DNA of 64,000 nucleotides, taken from Methanobacteriaceae archaeon (lineage in GTDB: Archaea; Methanobacteriota; Methanobacteria; Methanobacteriales; Methanobacteriaceae). The notes under the pieces were generated by a model. The model was not told the DNA's origin, searched no databases, and was given only the letters and a program-made list of their open reading frames with translations. Numbering within the stretch: the stretch's first letter is position 1; each line of letters begins with the position of its first letter. Both the position numbers and the translations under genes were made by a program. The stretch spans positions 62,001-126,000 of the forward strand of contig JAUSNX010000010.1 of assembly GCA_030656015.1 (NCBI GenBank), in the 5' to 3' direction. This document shows positions 48,389-58,604 of the stretch, piece by piece.

Positions 48389-50596
48389 ATGGATAAAAAA
48401 GAGATGAATTTAAAAGTTGCTGAAGCTTTATCTCAATCAGATGTTGGTAGATCAATAGCAAGGATAGATCCAGCATGCATGCAAAAAATGGATCTTCTAG
48501 ACGGGGACATAATTGAAATAAGTGGGAAAAAAATTGCTGCCGCAGCAGTAATATCTTCCCAATCAGACATAGGTCTGGGAATAATAAGAATAGATGGATA
48601 TATGAGAAAAAATGCTGGTGCTTCCATTGGAGAAGAAGTTACTGTGCGTAGAGCAGAAGTAAAAGATGCTCAAAAAGTAGTTCTAGCGCCAGTAGAACAT
48701 GAAATAATGGTAAGGGGGGATGTGAGGTCTGCATTCCTTAACCGAGCACTGGTTAAAGGAGACATAATTGTATCCGGAATAAGACAACAACAAGCTCCGA
48801 GTAGAATGCCAGGTAGCGGAAGTTTATTTGATGAATTTTTCCGAGATATGGTGGACGTATCCCCTCTTGGAGAAATAAAGCTGGCCGTGGTGTCCACCAA
48901 GCCCAGTGGAGTAGTTAAAGTAACTCAAATGACTGAAGTGGAAATTCAGACATCACCCGTAGATGTTTCTAAAATCGAAGGTGTTAAAAACCTGGTTGAT
49001 GTGACTTATGAGGATATCGGAGGCCTCAAAGAAGAAGTTAAGAAAGTAAGGGAAATGATAGAGATACCCTTAAAGAGACCCGAACTCTTTGAAAGATTAG
49101 GAATCTCACCACCTAAAGGTGTGCTTATGCATGGTCCTCCAGGAACAGGAAAAACTTTGCTGGCCAAAGCCGTGGCCAATGAGAGTGACGCTCACTTCAT
49201 AACCATAAACGGACCAGAAATCATGAGTAAGTATGTTGGAGGGTCAGAAGAACGGTTAAGAGAGTTCTTTGAAGAAGCAGAAGAAAATGCGCCGTCAATC
49301 ATATTCATTGATGAACTGGATGCCATTGCACCAAAAAGAGAAGAAGTTAGTGGTGAGGTGGAACGCAGAATTGTAGCCCAATTACTGACCTTAATGGATG
49401 GTCTTAAAGCTAGAGGACAGGTTGTTGTTATTGGGGCAACAAATAGGCCAGATGCACTTGATGGTGCTTTAAGAAGACCAGGTAGATTTGATAGGGAAAT
49501 TGAAATCGGAGTGCCTGATAAAGAAGGTCGAAAAGAAGTACTGGAGATTCATACTCGAGGTATGCCCCTAGATGAAAATGTGGATCTTGACGAAATATCC
49601 ACCATAACCCACGGATTTGTTGGCGCCGATCTTGAATCACTCTGTAAAGAGTCAGCCATGCGAGTTCTCCGCCGAGTACTACCAGATATTAAAACAGACG
49701 AAGAAATTCCTAAAGAAATCTTAAAGAAGATGATTGTAAATAAATCAGACTTCAAAGAGGCTTTAAAAGAAATTCAACCATCTGCACTTAGAGAAGTTCT
49801 GGTACAGGTCCCAGATATTAAGTGGGACGATATAGGTGGACTAGACTGTGCTAAGCAAGAACTCAAAGAAGCTGTAGAATGGCCTTTAAAGTATCCAGAA
49901 AACTTCGAGAAGTTTGGAGTAAGGCCACCTAAAGGCGTCCTCATTCATGGTTCCCCAGGTACTGGAAAAACCCTCCTGGCCCAGGCAGTAGCCAATGAAA
50001 GTGATGCTAACTTTATATCTGTTAAAGGTCCTGAATTACTATCTAAATGGGTAGGGGAATCTGAAAAAGGTGTTAGGGAAGTTTTCAAAAAGGCCAGACA
50101 AACAGCCCCAACTGTAATCTTCTTTGATGAAATAGATTCCATTGCTGCAACCAGAAGCGGTTCATCATCAGATTCAGGGGTTACTCAGAGAGTTGTAAAT
50201 CAACTGCTTACTGAAATCGATGGTATGGAAGAATTACAAGATGTATCCGTTATTGCTGCTACTAATCGACCAGACATGCTGGACTCTGCTCTTCTAAGAC
50301 CTGGAAGGTTTGATAGGCATGTCGAAGTAGGAGATCCTGATGAAAAAGGCAGACTGGCCATATTTAAGGTCCATACCAAAAAAATGCCTCTGGATGACGA
50401 TGTGGAAATTGAAAAACTTGCCAAATCCAGTGCAGGATATGTCGGTGCAGATATAGAATCTGTGTGCCGGGAAGCAGCCATGTTAACTCTAAGGGATAAT
50501 CTGGATGCAGAAACTGTTACTATGGCCTACTTCAAAAAAGCCATGGAAAAGGTAAAACCAGCAAAAAACGAAACTGAAATGGTTCAGTACCATTAA
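48389..50596 (+). CDS. cdc48: CDC48/VCP-family AAA ATPase (VAT)
   Basis: 735 residues: double-psi barrel N-domain for substrates and cofactors ([20 protein letters not shown]), then two AAA modules. D1 has Walker A GPPGTGKT and Walker [16 protein letters not shown]2 has GSPGTGKT (Ser where Pro is usual) and [14 protein letters not shown]. Both have arginine-finger SRH segments ([27 protein letters not shown]). It is an unfoldase that can feed the archaeal proteasome. A hairpin-T terminator follows directly. Confidence 0.97.
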   Translation: MDKKEMNLKVAEALSQSDVGRSIARIDPACMQKMDLLDGDIIEISGKKIAAAAVISSQSDIGLGIIRIDGYMRKNAGASIGEEVTVRRAEVKDAQKVVLAPVEHEIMVRGDVRSAFLNRALVKGDIIVSGIRQQQAPSRMPGSGSLFDEFFRDMVDVSPLGEIKLAVVSTKPSGVVKVTQMTEVEIQTSPVDVSKIEGVKNLVDVTYEDIGGLKEEVKKVREMIEIPLKRPELFERLGISPPKGVLMHGPPGTGKTLLAKAVANESDAHFITINGPEIMSKYVGGSEERLREFFEEAEENAPSIIFIDELDAIAPKREEVSGEVERRIVAQLLTLMDGLKARGQVVVIGATNRPDALDGALRRPGRFDREIEIGVPDKEGRKEVLEIHTRGMPLDENVDLDEISTITHGFVGADLESLCKESAMRVLRRVLPDIKTDEEIPKEILKKMIVNKSDFKEALKEIQPSALREVLVQVPDIKWDDIGGLDCAKQELKEAVEWPLKYPENFEKFGVRPPKGVLIHGSPGTGKTLLAQAVANESDANFISVKGPELLSKWVGESEKGVREVFKKARQTAPTVIFFDEIDSIAATRSGSSSDSGVTQRVVNQLLTEIDGMEELQDVSVIAATNRPDMLDSALLRPGRFDRHVEVGDPDEKGRLAIFKVHTKKMPLDDDVEIEKLAKSSAGYVGADIESVCREAAMLTLRDNLDAETVTMAYFKKAMEKVKPAKNETEMVQYH

Positions 50597-51032
50597 GTTT
50601 TAAACAAAGAAGAGAATTAAAATCTCTTCTTAATTTTTTATTAATTTAATTTTGTTATTAATTTAATTTTGTTATTAATTTTCGTTTAATTAATTAATTC
50701 TGCTATTTTTTAAAATAATTAATTTTAAATAATTTTTACTCATTTTCGGATAAAATAAATCACTGAATCACCACAAAATCAAAGCACAGTTCAAGAACTG
50801 ATATTTATTATATTTATAATTTTAAATCCATTCATAAATATATTTTAAACAAGTTAATATATTTCAATAAAATATTTTTAAATTAAATGGCTAATAAATA
50901 ATGTCCTAATAAAGAAAATATTTATAGAAATTAAAGTGATATTAAACTATTGAAATAAATAATAGAAATATAATAAGATTCCTTTAAAAAAAATCATCTT
51001 GATATGAATTATTAAAAAATAACGGTGATACA
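50597..51032. other. 436-base gap with 17-bp tandem repeat
   Basis: After the terminator, TTATTAATTTAATTTTG is repeated at 50638-50654 and 50655-50671, with a partial third copy to 50681. The rest is AT-rich up to the GGTGAT of the next gene. No gene seen. Confidence 0.6.
50607..50638 (+). terminator. intrinsic-type terminator of cdc48
   Basis: AAGAAGAGA (50607-50615) pairs perfectly with TCTCTTCTT (50623-50631) over a 7-base loop, followed by AATTTTTTA. Confidence 0.7.
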
Positions 51033-52286
51033 ATGCCCTATGATGTAAAAGATATTTCACTAGCACCCCAAGGTAAACAAAAAATAGAATGGGTACAAAA
51101 ACACATGCCTGTTTTAGAGCACATTAAAAAAGAATTTGAAAAAACCAAACCTTTTGAAGGGATCACCATTGCCTCTTGTCTGCATTTAGAACCTAAAACC
51201 ATTAATTTAGGGCTAACCTTGCAAGCTGGAGGGGCTGAAGTAGCTATGACTGGATGTAATCCTCTTTCAACCCACGATGATGCCACTGCTGCTGGAGCAG
51301 CCCTTGGATTGAATATGTACGGCTGGAGAGAAGAAACTAACGAGGAATACTATCAAAACATTCATAAAGTTCTTGATCACGACCCGGACATTTTAATTGA
51401 TGACGGAGCAGACATGATCTTTTTAGTTCATAGAGAAAGAAAAGAGCTTTTAAGCAAAATTAAAGGTGCTTGTGAAGAAACCACCACTGGAATCCATCGT
51501 TTAAAGAGCATGGCTGAAGACGGAGCATTAAAATTCCCAGTTATGGCTGTGAATGATGCCTATACTAAATATCTTTTTGATAATAGATATGGAACCGGAC
51601 AATCCACCTTTGATTCAATCATGGGAGCCACCAATATGTTAATCGCGGGTAAAACCGTGGTAGTATGTGGTTACGGTTGGTGTGGAAGAGGAGTTGCTAT
51701 GCGTGCTCTGGGATTAGGCGGCAATGTTATAGTCACTGAAATAGATCCAATAAGAGCCCTTGAAGCTAAAATGGATGGATTTAGAGTTATGCCGGTTCGA
51801 GAAGCCGTTAAACAAGCAGATATCCTTTTGACAGTGACTGGAAATATTGATGTTGTATCTGGAGATGACTTTAAATACATGAAAGATGGGTGTGTTATGG
51901 CCAATTCTGGACACTTTAACGTGGAAATAAACCAAGATGATATAAGAAAACTTTCAGTGTCCGAGAAAAAGGTTAAAGTAGACATTGATGAATTTGAAAT
52001 GGAAGATGGGCGTTTATTATACTTGTTAGCTGATGGAAGATTAGTTAATTTAGCATCAGAAAGAGGTCAAGGTCATCCCGCAGAAATCATGGATCTGAGT
52101 TTTGCTATGCAGGCTCTTTCAGCCAAACATATATTAAATGAAGATTTGAATCATGGTGTGCACCGGGCCCCTGATGAACTCGACTTCAGTGTAGCTAAAT
52201 TAAAACTTGCTGCCATGGATATTGAAATAGATGAATTAAGTCCTCGCCAAATTGATTATTTAGATAATTGGGAAGAAGGAACTTAG
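51033..52286 (+). CDS. ahcY: S-adenosylhomocysteine (or S-inosylhomocysteine) hydrolase
   Basis: 417 residues. NAD-dependent hydrolase that removes the product of SAM methylations. TIASCLHLEPKTINLGLTL, CNPLSTHDDATAAGAALG, IDDGADMIFLVHRER and AVNDAYTKYLFDNRYGTGQS form the substrate domain. GKTVVVCGYGWCGRGVAMRA is the NAD motif, and FEMEDGRLLYLLADGRLVNL the end of that fold. In Methanocaldococcus the homolog prefers S-inosylhomocysteine after deamination by DadD, so either substrate is possible. GGTGAT three bases before the ATG; a hairpin-T terminator overlaps the stop. Confidence 0.94.
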   Translation: MPYDVKDISLAPQGKQKIEWVQKHMPVLEHIKKEFEKTKPFEGITIASCLHLEPKTINLGLTLQAGGAEVAMTGCNPLSTHDDATAAGAALGLNMYGWREETNEEYYQNIHKVLDHDPDILIDDGADMIFLVHRERKELLSKIKGACEETTTGIHRLKSMAEDGALKFPVMAVNDAYTKYLFDNRYGTGQSTFDSIMGATNMLIAGKTVVVCGYGWCGRGVAMRALGLGGNVIVTEIDPIRALEAKMDGFRVMPVREAVKQADILLTVTGNIDVVSGDDFKYMKDGCVMANSGHFNVEINQDDIRKLSVSEKKVKVDIDEFEMEDGRLLYLLADGRLVNLASERGQGHPAEIMDLSFAMQALSAKHILNEDLNHGVHRAPDELDFSVAKLKLAAMDIEIDELSPRQIDYLDNWEEGT

Positions 52287-52306
52287 TTCCTTTTATTATT
52301 TTTTTT
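52276..52306 (+). terminator. intrinsic-type terminator overlapping the ahcY stop
   Basis: AAGGAAC (52276-52282) and GTTCCTT (52286-52292) form a stem around the TAG stop, followed by TTATTATTTTTTTT. Confidence 0.65.
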
Positions 52307-52494
52307 AAAGATTTTTTATTGAATATAAAATAATTGATTCAAAGCATAATTTGATAATTGATTTTAGATATCCGTATTCCACCATAGGTTATTAGTTTAA
52401 TGATATTTCTCTTAAGTAGATAGTTTAGATAGTTGAATTGATTTTAAAGCATTCTAAAATGTAATTTTCAGTTTACATAGCAGAAGGAGATTTA

Positions 52495-53142
52495 ATGAGT
52501 TTTTTCAAACTTATAGATAAAGGGCCGGGAATTAAGCGACTTTTTGTAGGTGGAGTTCATGGGAAAGAAGGATTTAGTACTATTAAAGCTTTAAAAAGAA
52601 TTCAAAGCTCTGATGTTAAAACCGGCCAACTTATTATTTATAATTGTGATCAAAGCAAGTATATAAGCACCTTAGATAGCAATTATTATCAAAGTAAAAT
52701 GGGAAAAGAAATTTTAAGGTTAATAAACTATTACCGGCCCGAAATGTATGTGGAAACTCATTGTTATCATCATAAAAGCTATGAAAAACTGATTGACCTC
52801 CACCGTGAAGAAATATCGGGTGTTCCTCCTTTAATTGAGCTTGAAAAAGGAGTTTTAATGGGATCTGTATCACCTTACCTAAGAACTAGTTCATTTAAAA
52901 GAGAAGATATTTGTTTAACCTTGGAAATGCCTTGTATTACAAATAATGATTGTTCTTATCCAAAAAATAAATGTCAAAATCCAGAAGAATCTTTAGATAT
53001 ATATTTAAAAATTCTTAAAATTCTTGCAGAGTCCAATAATAGGTCAGAGTTGGAAACAAATATCTCTAAATATTATCCTCAGCAAGTAAAAACCGCCAGA
53101 CATTATGCTCGTAAATTTTTTGGAGAATATCCACCATTTTAA
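52495..53142 (+). CDS. DUF2119 domain protein
   Basis: 215 residues conserved in methanogens. GGVHGKEGFSTIKALKRIQ near residues 19-37 and YVETHCYHH near 84-92 recall the H-x2-E plus later His/Glu zinc site of M14-type carboxypeptidase or amidohydrolase folds, so a metal-dependent hydrolase is a fair inference, unproven. Cysteines CITNNDC and CQNPEE lie in the second half. AGGAG precedes the ATG. Confidence 0.82.
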   Translation: MSFFKLIDKGPGIKRLFVGGVHGKEGFSTIKALKRIQSSDVKTGQLIIYNCDQSKYISTLDSNYYQSKMGKEILRLINYYRPEMYVETHCYHHKSYEKLIDLHREEISGVPPLIELEKGVLMGSVSPYLRTSSFKREDICLTLEMPCITNNDCSYPKNKCQNPEESLDIYLKILKILAESNNRSELETNISKYYPQQVKTARHYARKFFGEYPPF

Positions 53143-53276
53143 TTTTATTTAATTTCATCAATCCCAATTATCTAAAAAAACTAAAAATTTCTAATACCTA
53201 TTGAATAAAAATTCATAGAATGATGGAGGCATATCCATAATATCAATATATTTCAAATCTTCTTAAACTCGTTGAA

Positions 53277-55313
53277 ATGGAGCAAGAAGCAGAAATTAGC
53301 TTCATGATGAATGAAATAAGAAGACTATCTCCCAATAAAAGGGAAAGTGTGGGTAGGGCCATAAATAATCTTAGTGGGAAGATTGTAGGTAAAGAGCTCG
53401 GATTTAATCTGGTTAAATATGGTAGAAAGAAGTCTTTTGAAAGTGAAATTAATGTGGGGGACTTGGTGCTCATCAGTCGTGGCAATCCCTTAAAAAGCGA
53501 CCTGACTGGAACAGTTACTGAGAAAGGAAAACGTTTTATAACTATAGCCTTGGAAAATGTTCCTCAGTGGGCCTTAAAAAATGTTAGAATAGATTTATAT
53601 GCTAATGATATAACCTTTCGCCGAATGAAAGAAAATTTGAACAATTTAAGTTTTTCAGGAGAAAAAGCGCTGGAATTTCTATTGGGAACAGAAAAAACAC
53701 CATCTATAATAGATATTAATCCCCCTAATTCATTTGAAAATATTCCATTTAAAGATATTCAAATTAATAAATCTCAAATGAATGCAGTTTCCTCTGCTAT
53801 GGCAACAGATGACTTCTTTTTAATTCATGGGCCATTTGGAACCGGGAAAACTCGGACTTTAAGAGAGTTGATTCGACAAGAAGTCAAAAAAGGGAATAAA
53901 ATACTGGCCACAGCCGAAAGCAACACGGCAGTGGATAATATTTTAGATGGATTATCTATGGCCATTTCAGAGGAATATAAAATTGAAGATAAAAAAAGGG
54001 ACAAAAATAAATCCAGAGATGATTGTAATGGTGAAATTGATTGTGTTAGGTTAGGCCATCCTCAGAGAGCTTCTCGCAAAAATATAAAGTATACTCTGGC
54101 ATATCAAGTAGAAAATCATCCACTGAATTCACAAATAAATCATCTAAAAGATGGAATTAAAAAAATTATTAGTGAACGAGACAAAAATACAAAACCATTG
54201 CCTGGGCTTCGTAGAGGATTGAGCGATACCCAAATACTTCTAAATGCAGTTAAAAAAAGAGGTTCCAGGGGAGTTTCACCCAATGTAATGATATCAATGG
54301 CCCGCTGGATAGAAAATAATCAAAAAGTGGATCAAAACCAAGAAAAAATACGTGCAATTGAAAAGAATATTGTGGAAAATATTCTAAAAAAAAGCTCAGT
54401 AGTTCTTTGTACTAATTCTTCAGCAGGATTAGATTATTTAAAAGGAGCAAAATTTGATTTATCTGTGATAGATGAGTCATCCCAAGCAACAATTCCCAGT
54501 TTATTGATACCTATTTCTAAAGCCAAACGTTTTGTTCTGGCCGGAGACCATAGGCAGTTACCACCCACTATAGTCAGCCAAAAAGCTCGAACCCTTCAAA
54601 AAACTCTTTTTGAGGAGTTAATAAAAAAATATCCTCAAAAATCCACCATACTAAACGTTCAATATCGAATGAATCCTGCTTTAATGGAATTTCCAAATCA
54701 TGAATTTTATAATGGTGAAATAAAAGCTTCGGAAAGCCTAAATAAAATTTCACTTAATGATATAGTCTCTAAAATTAATATAAATGAGATTATTGAAAAA
54801 AATGAAATTGATCGGTTCAAAGAAGTTGAAAGAGATTTATTAGATTCTCAAATCCCATTTATATTTTTAAATACATCTAAAATTAATGAAAGATTTGAAC
54901 AGAGAATAAAAGATTCTACATCAATTCAAAATCCTCTTGAAGCAGATATTATAAGCATAATTATTAATATATTCCTGAAATCAGGGTTTTCATCAGAAAA
55001 TATAGGTATAATAAGTCCCTATGATGATCAAAGAAATTTAATTAGCTCTTTAACCAATGTCGAAGTGAAAACGGTGGATGGGTATCAGGGGCGTGAAAAA
55101 GACATTATGATTATATCTACGGTTAGAAGTAATTCAAAAAGAGAAATTGGATTTTTAAGTGATATGCGGAGACTTAATGTCGCACTTACTAGGGCTAGAA
55201 GAAAAATGATAATGGTCGGCGATGTTGACACTTTAAAAAGCAATGCAACATACCATCGACTGATAAAAGACTCTAAAAAAAGAGGATTTTTAAAAGATTT
55301 ACAATTAAATTAA
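53277..55313 (+). CDS. IGHMBP2-family SF1B DNA/RNA helicase
   Basis: 678 residues. Motif I GPFGTGKTRTLREL near 184-197, motif Ia ATAESNTAVDNIL, motif II VIDESSQATIPS, motif III AGDHRQLPPTI, Q/IV LNVQYRMNP, V VKTVDGYQGREKDIMIIS, VI RRLNVALTRARRKMI; N-terminal SH3-like 1B region. A Lys/Asp-rich insert (DKKRDKNKSRDDCNGEIDC) lies near residue 245. The first ATG begins MEQEAEISFMMNEIRRLS, but the 12 codons before it (YQYISNLLKLVE) also look like the family N-terminus and contain no start codon after a TAA at 53238. The true start is therefore unclear. Confidence 0.92.
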   Translation: MEQEAEISFMMNEIRRLSPNKRESVGRAINNLSGKIVGKELGFNLVKYGRKKSFESEINVGDLVLISRGNPLKSDLTGTVTEKGKRFITIALENVPQWALKNVRIDLYANDITFRRMKENLNNLSFSGEKALEFLLGTEKTPSIIDINPPNSFENIPFKDIQINKSQMNAVSSAMATDDFFLIHGPFGTGKTRTLRELIRQEVKKGNKILATAESNTAVDNILDGLSMAISEEYKIEDKKRDKNKSRDDCNGEIDCVRLGHPQRASRKNIKYTLAYQVENHPLNSQINHLKDGIKKIISERDKNTKPLPGLRRGLSDTQILLNAVKKRGSRGVSPNVMISMARWIENNQKVDQNQEKIRAIEKNIVENILKKSSVVLCTNSSAGLDYLKGAKFDLSVIDESSQATIPSLLIPISKAKRFVLAGDHRQLPPTIVSQKARTLQKTLFEELIKKYPQKSTILNVQYRMNPALMEFPNHEFYNGEIKASESLNKISLNDIVSKININEIIEKNEIDRFKEVERDLLDSQIPFIFLNTSKINERFEQRIKDSTSIQNPLEADIISIIINIFLKSGFSSENIGIISPYDDQRNLISSLTNVEVKTVDGYQGREKDIMIISTVRSNSKREIGFLSDMRRLNVALTRARRKMIMVGDVDTLKSNATYHRLIKDSKKRGFLKDLQLN

Positions 55314-55402
55314 ATTAATTGAGTTTATTTTAGTCCCATTGAATTTATGATTATTAATTATGATTATTATTATTAATATATTTTCCAAAATATTCAATTT
55401 AT

Positions 55403-56398
55403 CTAAAACCAGTCTTCCAAGCTTTTTTGAGTGGAATCCATTTTCTTAATCTTTTTTATAGCACTGGAAACCCTTTCCTCTGAAAAGCCATGTTCCCCAC
55501 ATAAAAACTCTATTATTCCTTCTTGATCAGGAGTTCTCCATTTGAGTTCATAATCCCTAGTAATTTCTGGATTTAAAAATAATTCTCTTAAAAGTTCTGG
55601 ATCTGCACCAAATTCATCTAGGGAAGTCTTAGTTTTCTCAATTGCTGCAAATATATCTTTTTCTTGTTTAATAAGTTTTAAACCAGTTTTAGCACCCACT
55701 CCTTTAATTCCCGGATTAAAGTCTGTGCCCACCATTAAGGCCACATCAACTAATTGTTCCCGAGTAATTTCCAGACTTTTAAGAACTAAATCAAGTTCCA
55801 TTAATTCCGGAGCAGCCAAATTTCCACTAATAGTTAAATTACGAACGACAAGTGGAGCTCCAAAAAGCAGACAGTCATAATCCTGGCTAGCTACGGCCCA
55901 AGCATCACCATTAGTAACCATGAAAGATGCTTGCGCTTCACCTTCGCCCAACGATTGTATATAAGGCACCCCCATAAGCTCAAGCAACTTTTTAGAACCA
56001 TTAACCACATCTGAAGACATTCTAGATGATCTTACAGCATATTTTCTTGCTTCTTCAATGTCACCCTTGCCCAATGCCTCTTTCCATTTCTTCTCAGATT
56101 CTTTTCGTACTTCAATCCTTTTACTTACAGTTTCTCCCTTTAAAGAATGAGATTTACCATCAAACACATATATGGGCTTTATTCCTTTTTCCATTAAAGA
56201 AGAAGTTCTATAAAGTATACCGCTAAGGTGAGATGTGACTCTACCGTGCTCATCCATGAGAGGCGACCCATCTCTTTGGCGGATACTTGATAAAAATTGA
56301 TAAATACTATTAGCTGCATCAATAGCAACTGTACGGCCATTTAAATCCTCAAAATTAATTGGTTTAGGCGAAACAATATCTTTAAACTTCACTCCCAT
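55403..56398 (-). CDS. fen: flap endonuclease 1
   Basis: 331 residues. N-domain GVKFKDIVSPKPINFEDLNG and VAIDAANSIYQFLSSIRQRD with the first Asp ligands, VYVFDGKSHSLKG, I-domain GEGEAQASFMVTNGDAWAVASQDYDCLLFGAP, and GTDFNPGIKGVGAKTGLKLI H2TH. The C-terminus QKSLEDWF is a PCNA-binding PIP box. It processes Okazaki flaps and base-excision intermediates. GGGGAT precedes the ATG. Confidence 0.97.
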   Translation of the reverse strand: MGVKFKDIVSPKPINFEDLNGRTVAIDAANSIYQFLSSIRQRDGSPLMDEHGRVTSHLSGILYRTSSLMEKGIKPIYVFDGKSHSLKGETVSKRIEVRKESEKKWKEALGKGDIEEARKYAVRSSRMSSDVVNGSKKLLELMGVPYIQSLGEGEAQASFMVTNGDAWAVASQDYDCLLFGAPLVVRNLTISGNLAAPELMELDLVLKSLEITREQLVDVALMVGTDFNPGIKGVGAKTGLKLIKQEKDIFAAIEKTKTSLDEFGADPELLRELFLNPEITRDYELKWRTPDQEGIIEFLCGEHGFSEERVSSAIKKIKKMDSTQKSLEDWF

Positions 56399-56608
56399 TT
56401 TAAATCCCCTTCATATGCTATTTAAGTAATTTAAATTTATTAATTATATTTATATTTTTACGAATAATATAAATATTTTAAATTAATGCTGATATCAATT
56501 AACTGGTTTAGCAGTATTAAATATATTTGATATAAGAAAATTCTGATGAGGAAAAAACTAAATATCCTTGATAAAGTTAATTAATAAAATTATAATAAAT
56601 TTTAAAGA

Positions 56609-57142
56609 TTATTTAGTAAAAGAAGTTATAGGAAATGTTTCTTTGATTCTAATTAAAATTTCGCCATTTCTAATTATATTATAAGTTCTAGTAAGCATCA
56701 TAGAATCCGTGTTAAATATGTCTTTAAGTTGTTGGTCTGGTTCTTCCATAGCAATTGATTCAACTTCCCTTCTGGACTCCACATTATGTTTCTTTAATAT
56801 ACGGCCAATAGGTATGTCTGCACGTATTAAGTCCTCTTTAAAATTATTATTTAATCTATCAACAGGAATATATGATATAGCATGAATAAGAGGTTCTTTA
56901 GTTCCAATAATTACAACCCTATAATTAACCGTATCACCAGGATTAATTTCTAATATTTCAGCTATTTCCAAATCAGCTATTTGAGATTCTTGAACTAGTG
57001 TTTTAATACCGACATGGCCTTTTAAAACATCTAATATTCTAGTAACAGAACCATCAGTGGCCAGAAGTATCTTTTGAGTATTGGATAACTCTCCTGCTAG
57101 TTTTTCCATCCTTTTGATTTCATCCATGACATTTATATCCAT
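56609..57142 (-). CDS. chorismate lyase family (DUF98) protein
   Basis: 177 residues, UTRA-like fold. Segments matching the family are SNTQKILLATDGSVTRILDV, LVQESQIADLEIAEIL, GDTVNYRVVIIGTKEPLIHA with the substrate Arg, IPIGRILKKHNVESRREV with Gly-Arg, and TRTYNIIRNGEILIRIKETFP with the catalytic Glu. Chorismate lyase makes 4-hydroxybenzoate, which methanogens need for tetrahydromethanopterin. That role is inferred from the family. GGGG lies before the ATG. Confidence 0.85.
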   Translation of the reverse strand: MDINVMDEIKRMEKLAGELSNTQKILLATDGSVTRILDVLKGHVGIKTLVQESQIADLEIAEILEINPGDTVNYRVVIIGTKEPLIHAISYIPVDRLNNNFKEDLIRADIPIGRILKKHNVESRREVESIAMEEPDQQLKDIFNTDSMMLTRTYNIIRNGEILIRIKETFPITSFTK

Positions 57143-57245
57143 TTATTTCCCCTTTTTTTTTCTTTTTTCAAATAATGAAATATTTAATAAAAAAATAGAT
57201 TATAAAATGAATTTTTTAATAAATTAATCATAAAATAGACTCATT

Positions 57246-58484
57246 TTAAGGGCCCCTAATTTCCCCATGAATCGCTGAATTGGCTGCTACAGCAGCATTA
57301 GATAAATAAACCTCAGAATCTGGATCTCCCATTCTGCCTTTAAAATTACGGTTAGTAGTGGCCAGACTTACTTCACCAGAACCTATGACGCCCATATGTC
57401 CTCCTAGACAAGGTCCACACCCAGGATTACATACCATTACTCCTGCTTCAATGAATGTGCTGATAATACCATTATTAACTGCTTTTGCATAAATTTCAGC
57501 AGAAGCTGGAATTATAACCATCCTTACATCTTCATGAACTTTTTTACCAGATAAAACATCAGCAGCTTCCATTAAATCCTCATAACGACCATTAGTACAT
57601 GATCCTATGAAAACCTGATCTATATGGGTTCCTTCAACTTTGCTGAGAGGTTTAACATTATCTACATCATGAGGACAGGCAATTTGTGGTTCCATATCAT
57701 TTACGTCAAAATTAAATTCTTTAGAATAAGCATGGTCTGGGTCGGATTCATAAATCTCAAAAGAAGACCTAGTTCTTTTTTTTAAGTATTCTAAAACTGC
57801 TTTATTGGGTTTCATAATGCCATTTTTAGCTCCAATTTCAACGGACATATTAGCAACAGTCATTCTTCCTGAAACACCCATATTATAAATTGTTTCGCCA
57901 CAGTACTCCACGGAGTTGTAATTTGCCCCATCAGCACCAATTTTTCCAATTATATGGAGTATAACATCTTTTGGAGTTACATTTTCAGCTAAATTCCCAT
58001 TAATCTCTGCTTTTATTGATTCTGGAACCATAAACCATGTTTTTCCAGTAGCATAGACTAGAGCCATATCTGTAGCTCCCATTCCAGTGGCAAATGCTCC
58101 AAAGGCCCCATAAGTACAAGTATGTGAATCTGCACCCACGATAAGTTTACCTGGATGTACAAAACCCTTCTCAGGGAGAACCTGGTGACATATTCCTTCA
58201 CCATGATTATAAATATTTTTTATGCCTTGTTCTCGGGCAAAATCTCGAGTTATGTGCTGAAATTCTGCAGAACCAATAGTATTCGCTGGAAAATTATGAT
58301 CAAAAACTATAACAATTTTTTCAGGATCCCATACTTTCTCAGCAACACGTCTAAAGGTTTTAATTGTAGGGGGGGATGTTCCATCGTGAGTCATGGCTAA
58401 ATCGACTTTTGCTTCTATAATCTCACCAGGTGAAACTTCGCTCTTTCCAGCAGATCTAGCAAGAATTTTTTCGGTTATATTCAT
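57246..58484 (-). CDS. hacA: homoaconitase large subunit (AksD/HacA)
   Basis: 412 residues, aconitase-superfamily large subunit. Fe-S cysteines in FIGSCTNGRYEDL and CNPGCGPCLGGHMG; VFDHNFPANTIGSAEFQ, GADSHTCTYGAFGAFATGMG and the C-terminal NFKGRMGDPDSEVYLSNAAV are typical. It is the same protein type as LeuC, so specificity cannot be read directly. Lying next to a homocitrate synthase points to homoaconitase in the 2-oxosuberate route to coenzyme B. The small subunit gene is not in this window. Confidence 0.85.
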   Translation of the reverse strand: MNITEKILARSAGKSEVSPGEIIEAKVDLAMTHDGTSPPTIKTFRRVAEKVWDPEKIVIVFDHNFPANTIGSAEFQHITRDFAREQGIKNIYNHGEGICHQVLPEKGFVHPGKLIVGADSHTCTYGAFGAFATGMGATDMALVYATGKTWFMVPESIKAEINGNLAENVTPKDVILHIIGKIGADGANYNSVEYCGETIYNMGVSGRMTVANMSVEIGAKNGIMKPNKAVLEYLKKRTRSSFEIYESDPDHAYSKEFNFDVNDMEPQIACPHDVDNVKPLSKVEGTHIDQVFIGSCTNGRYEDLMEAADVLSGKKVHEDVRMVIIPASAEIYAKAVNNGIISTFIEAGVMVCNPGCGPCLGGHMGVIGSGEVSLATTNRNFKGRMGDPDSEVYLSNAAVAANSAIHGEIRGP

Positions 58485-58604
58485 TTAAAGTCCTCAATCT
58501 GAGTGTTCAGTATTATTTGGTCATTTTAAAAATATAAATAGTTAAAATTAATTAAAATAATTAATTTTAATTGGTTAATTTAAAGTAAATGCTCAATTAA
58601 TTAA

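Noticed and set aside
57246-58484. 3-isopropylmalate dehydratase large subunit (leuC)
   Set aside because: Cannot be excluded by sequence alone, but adjacency to aksA favours homoaconitase.
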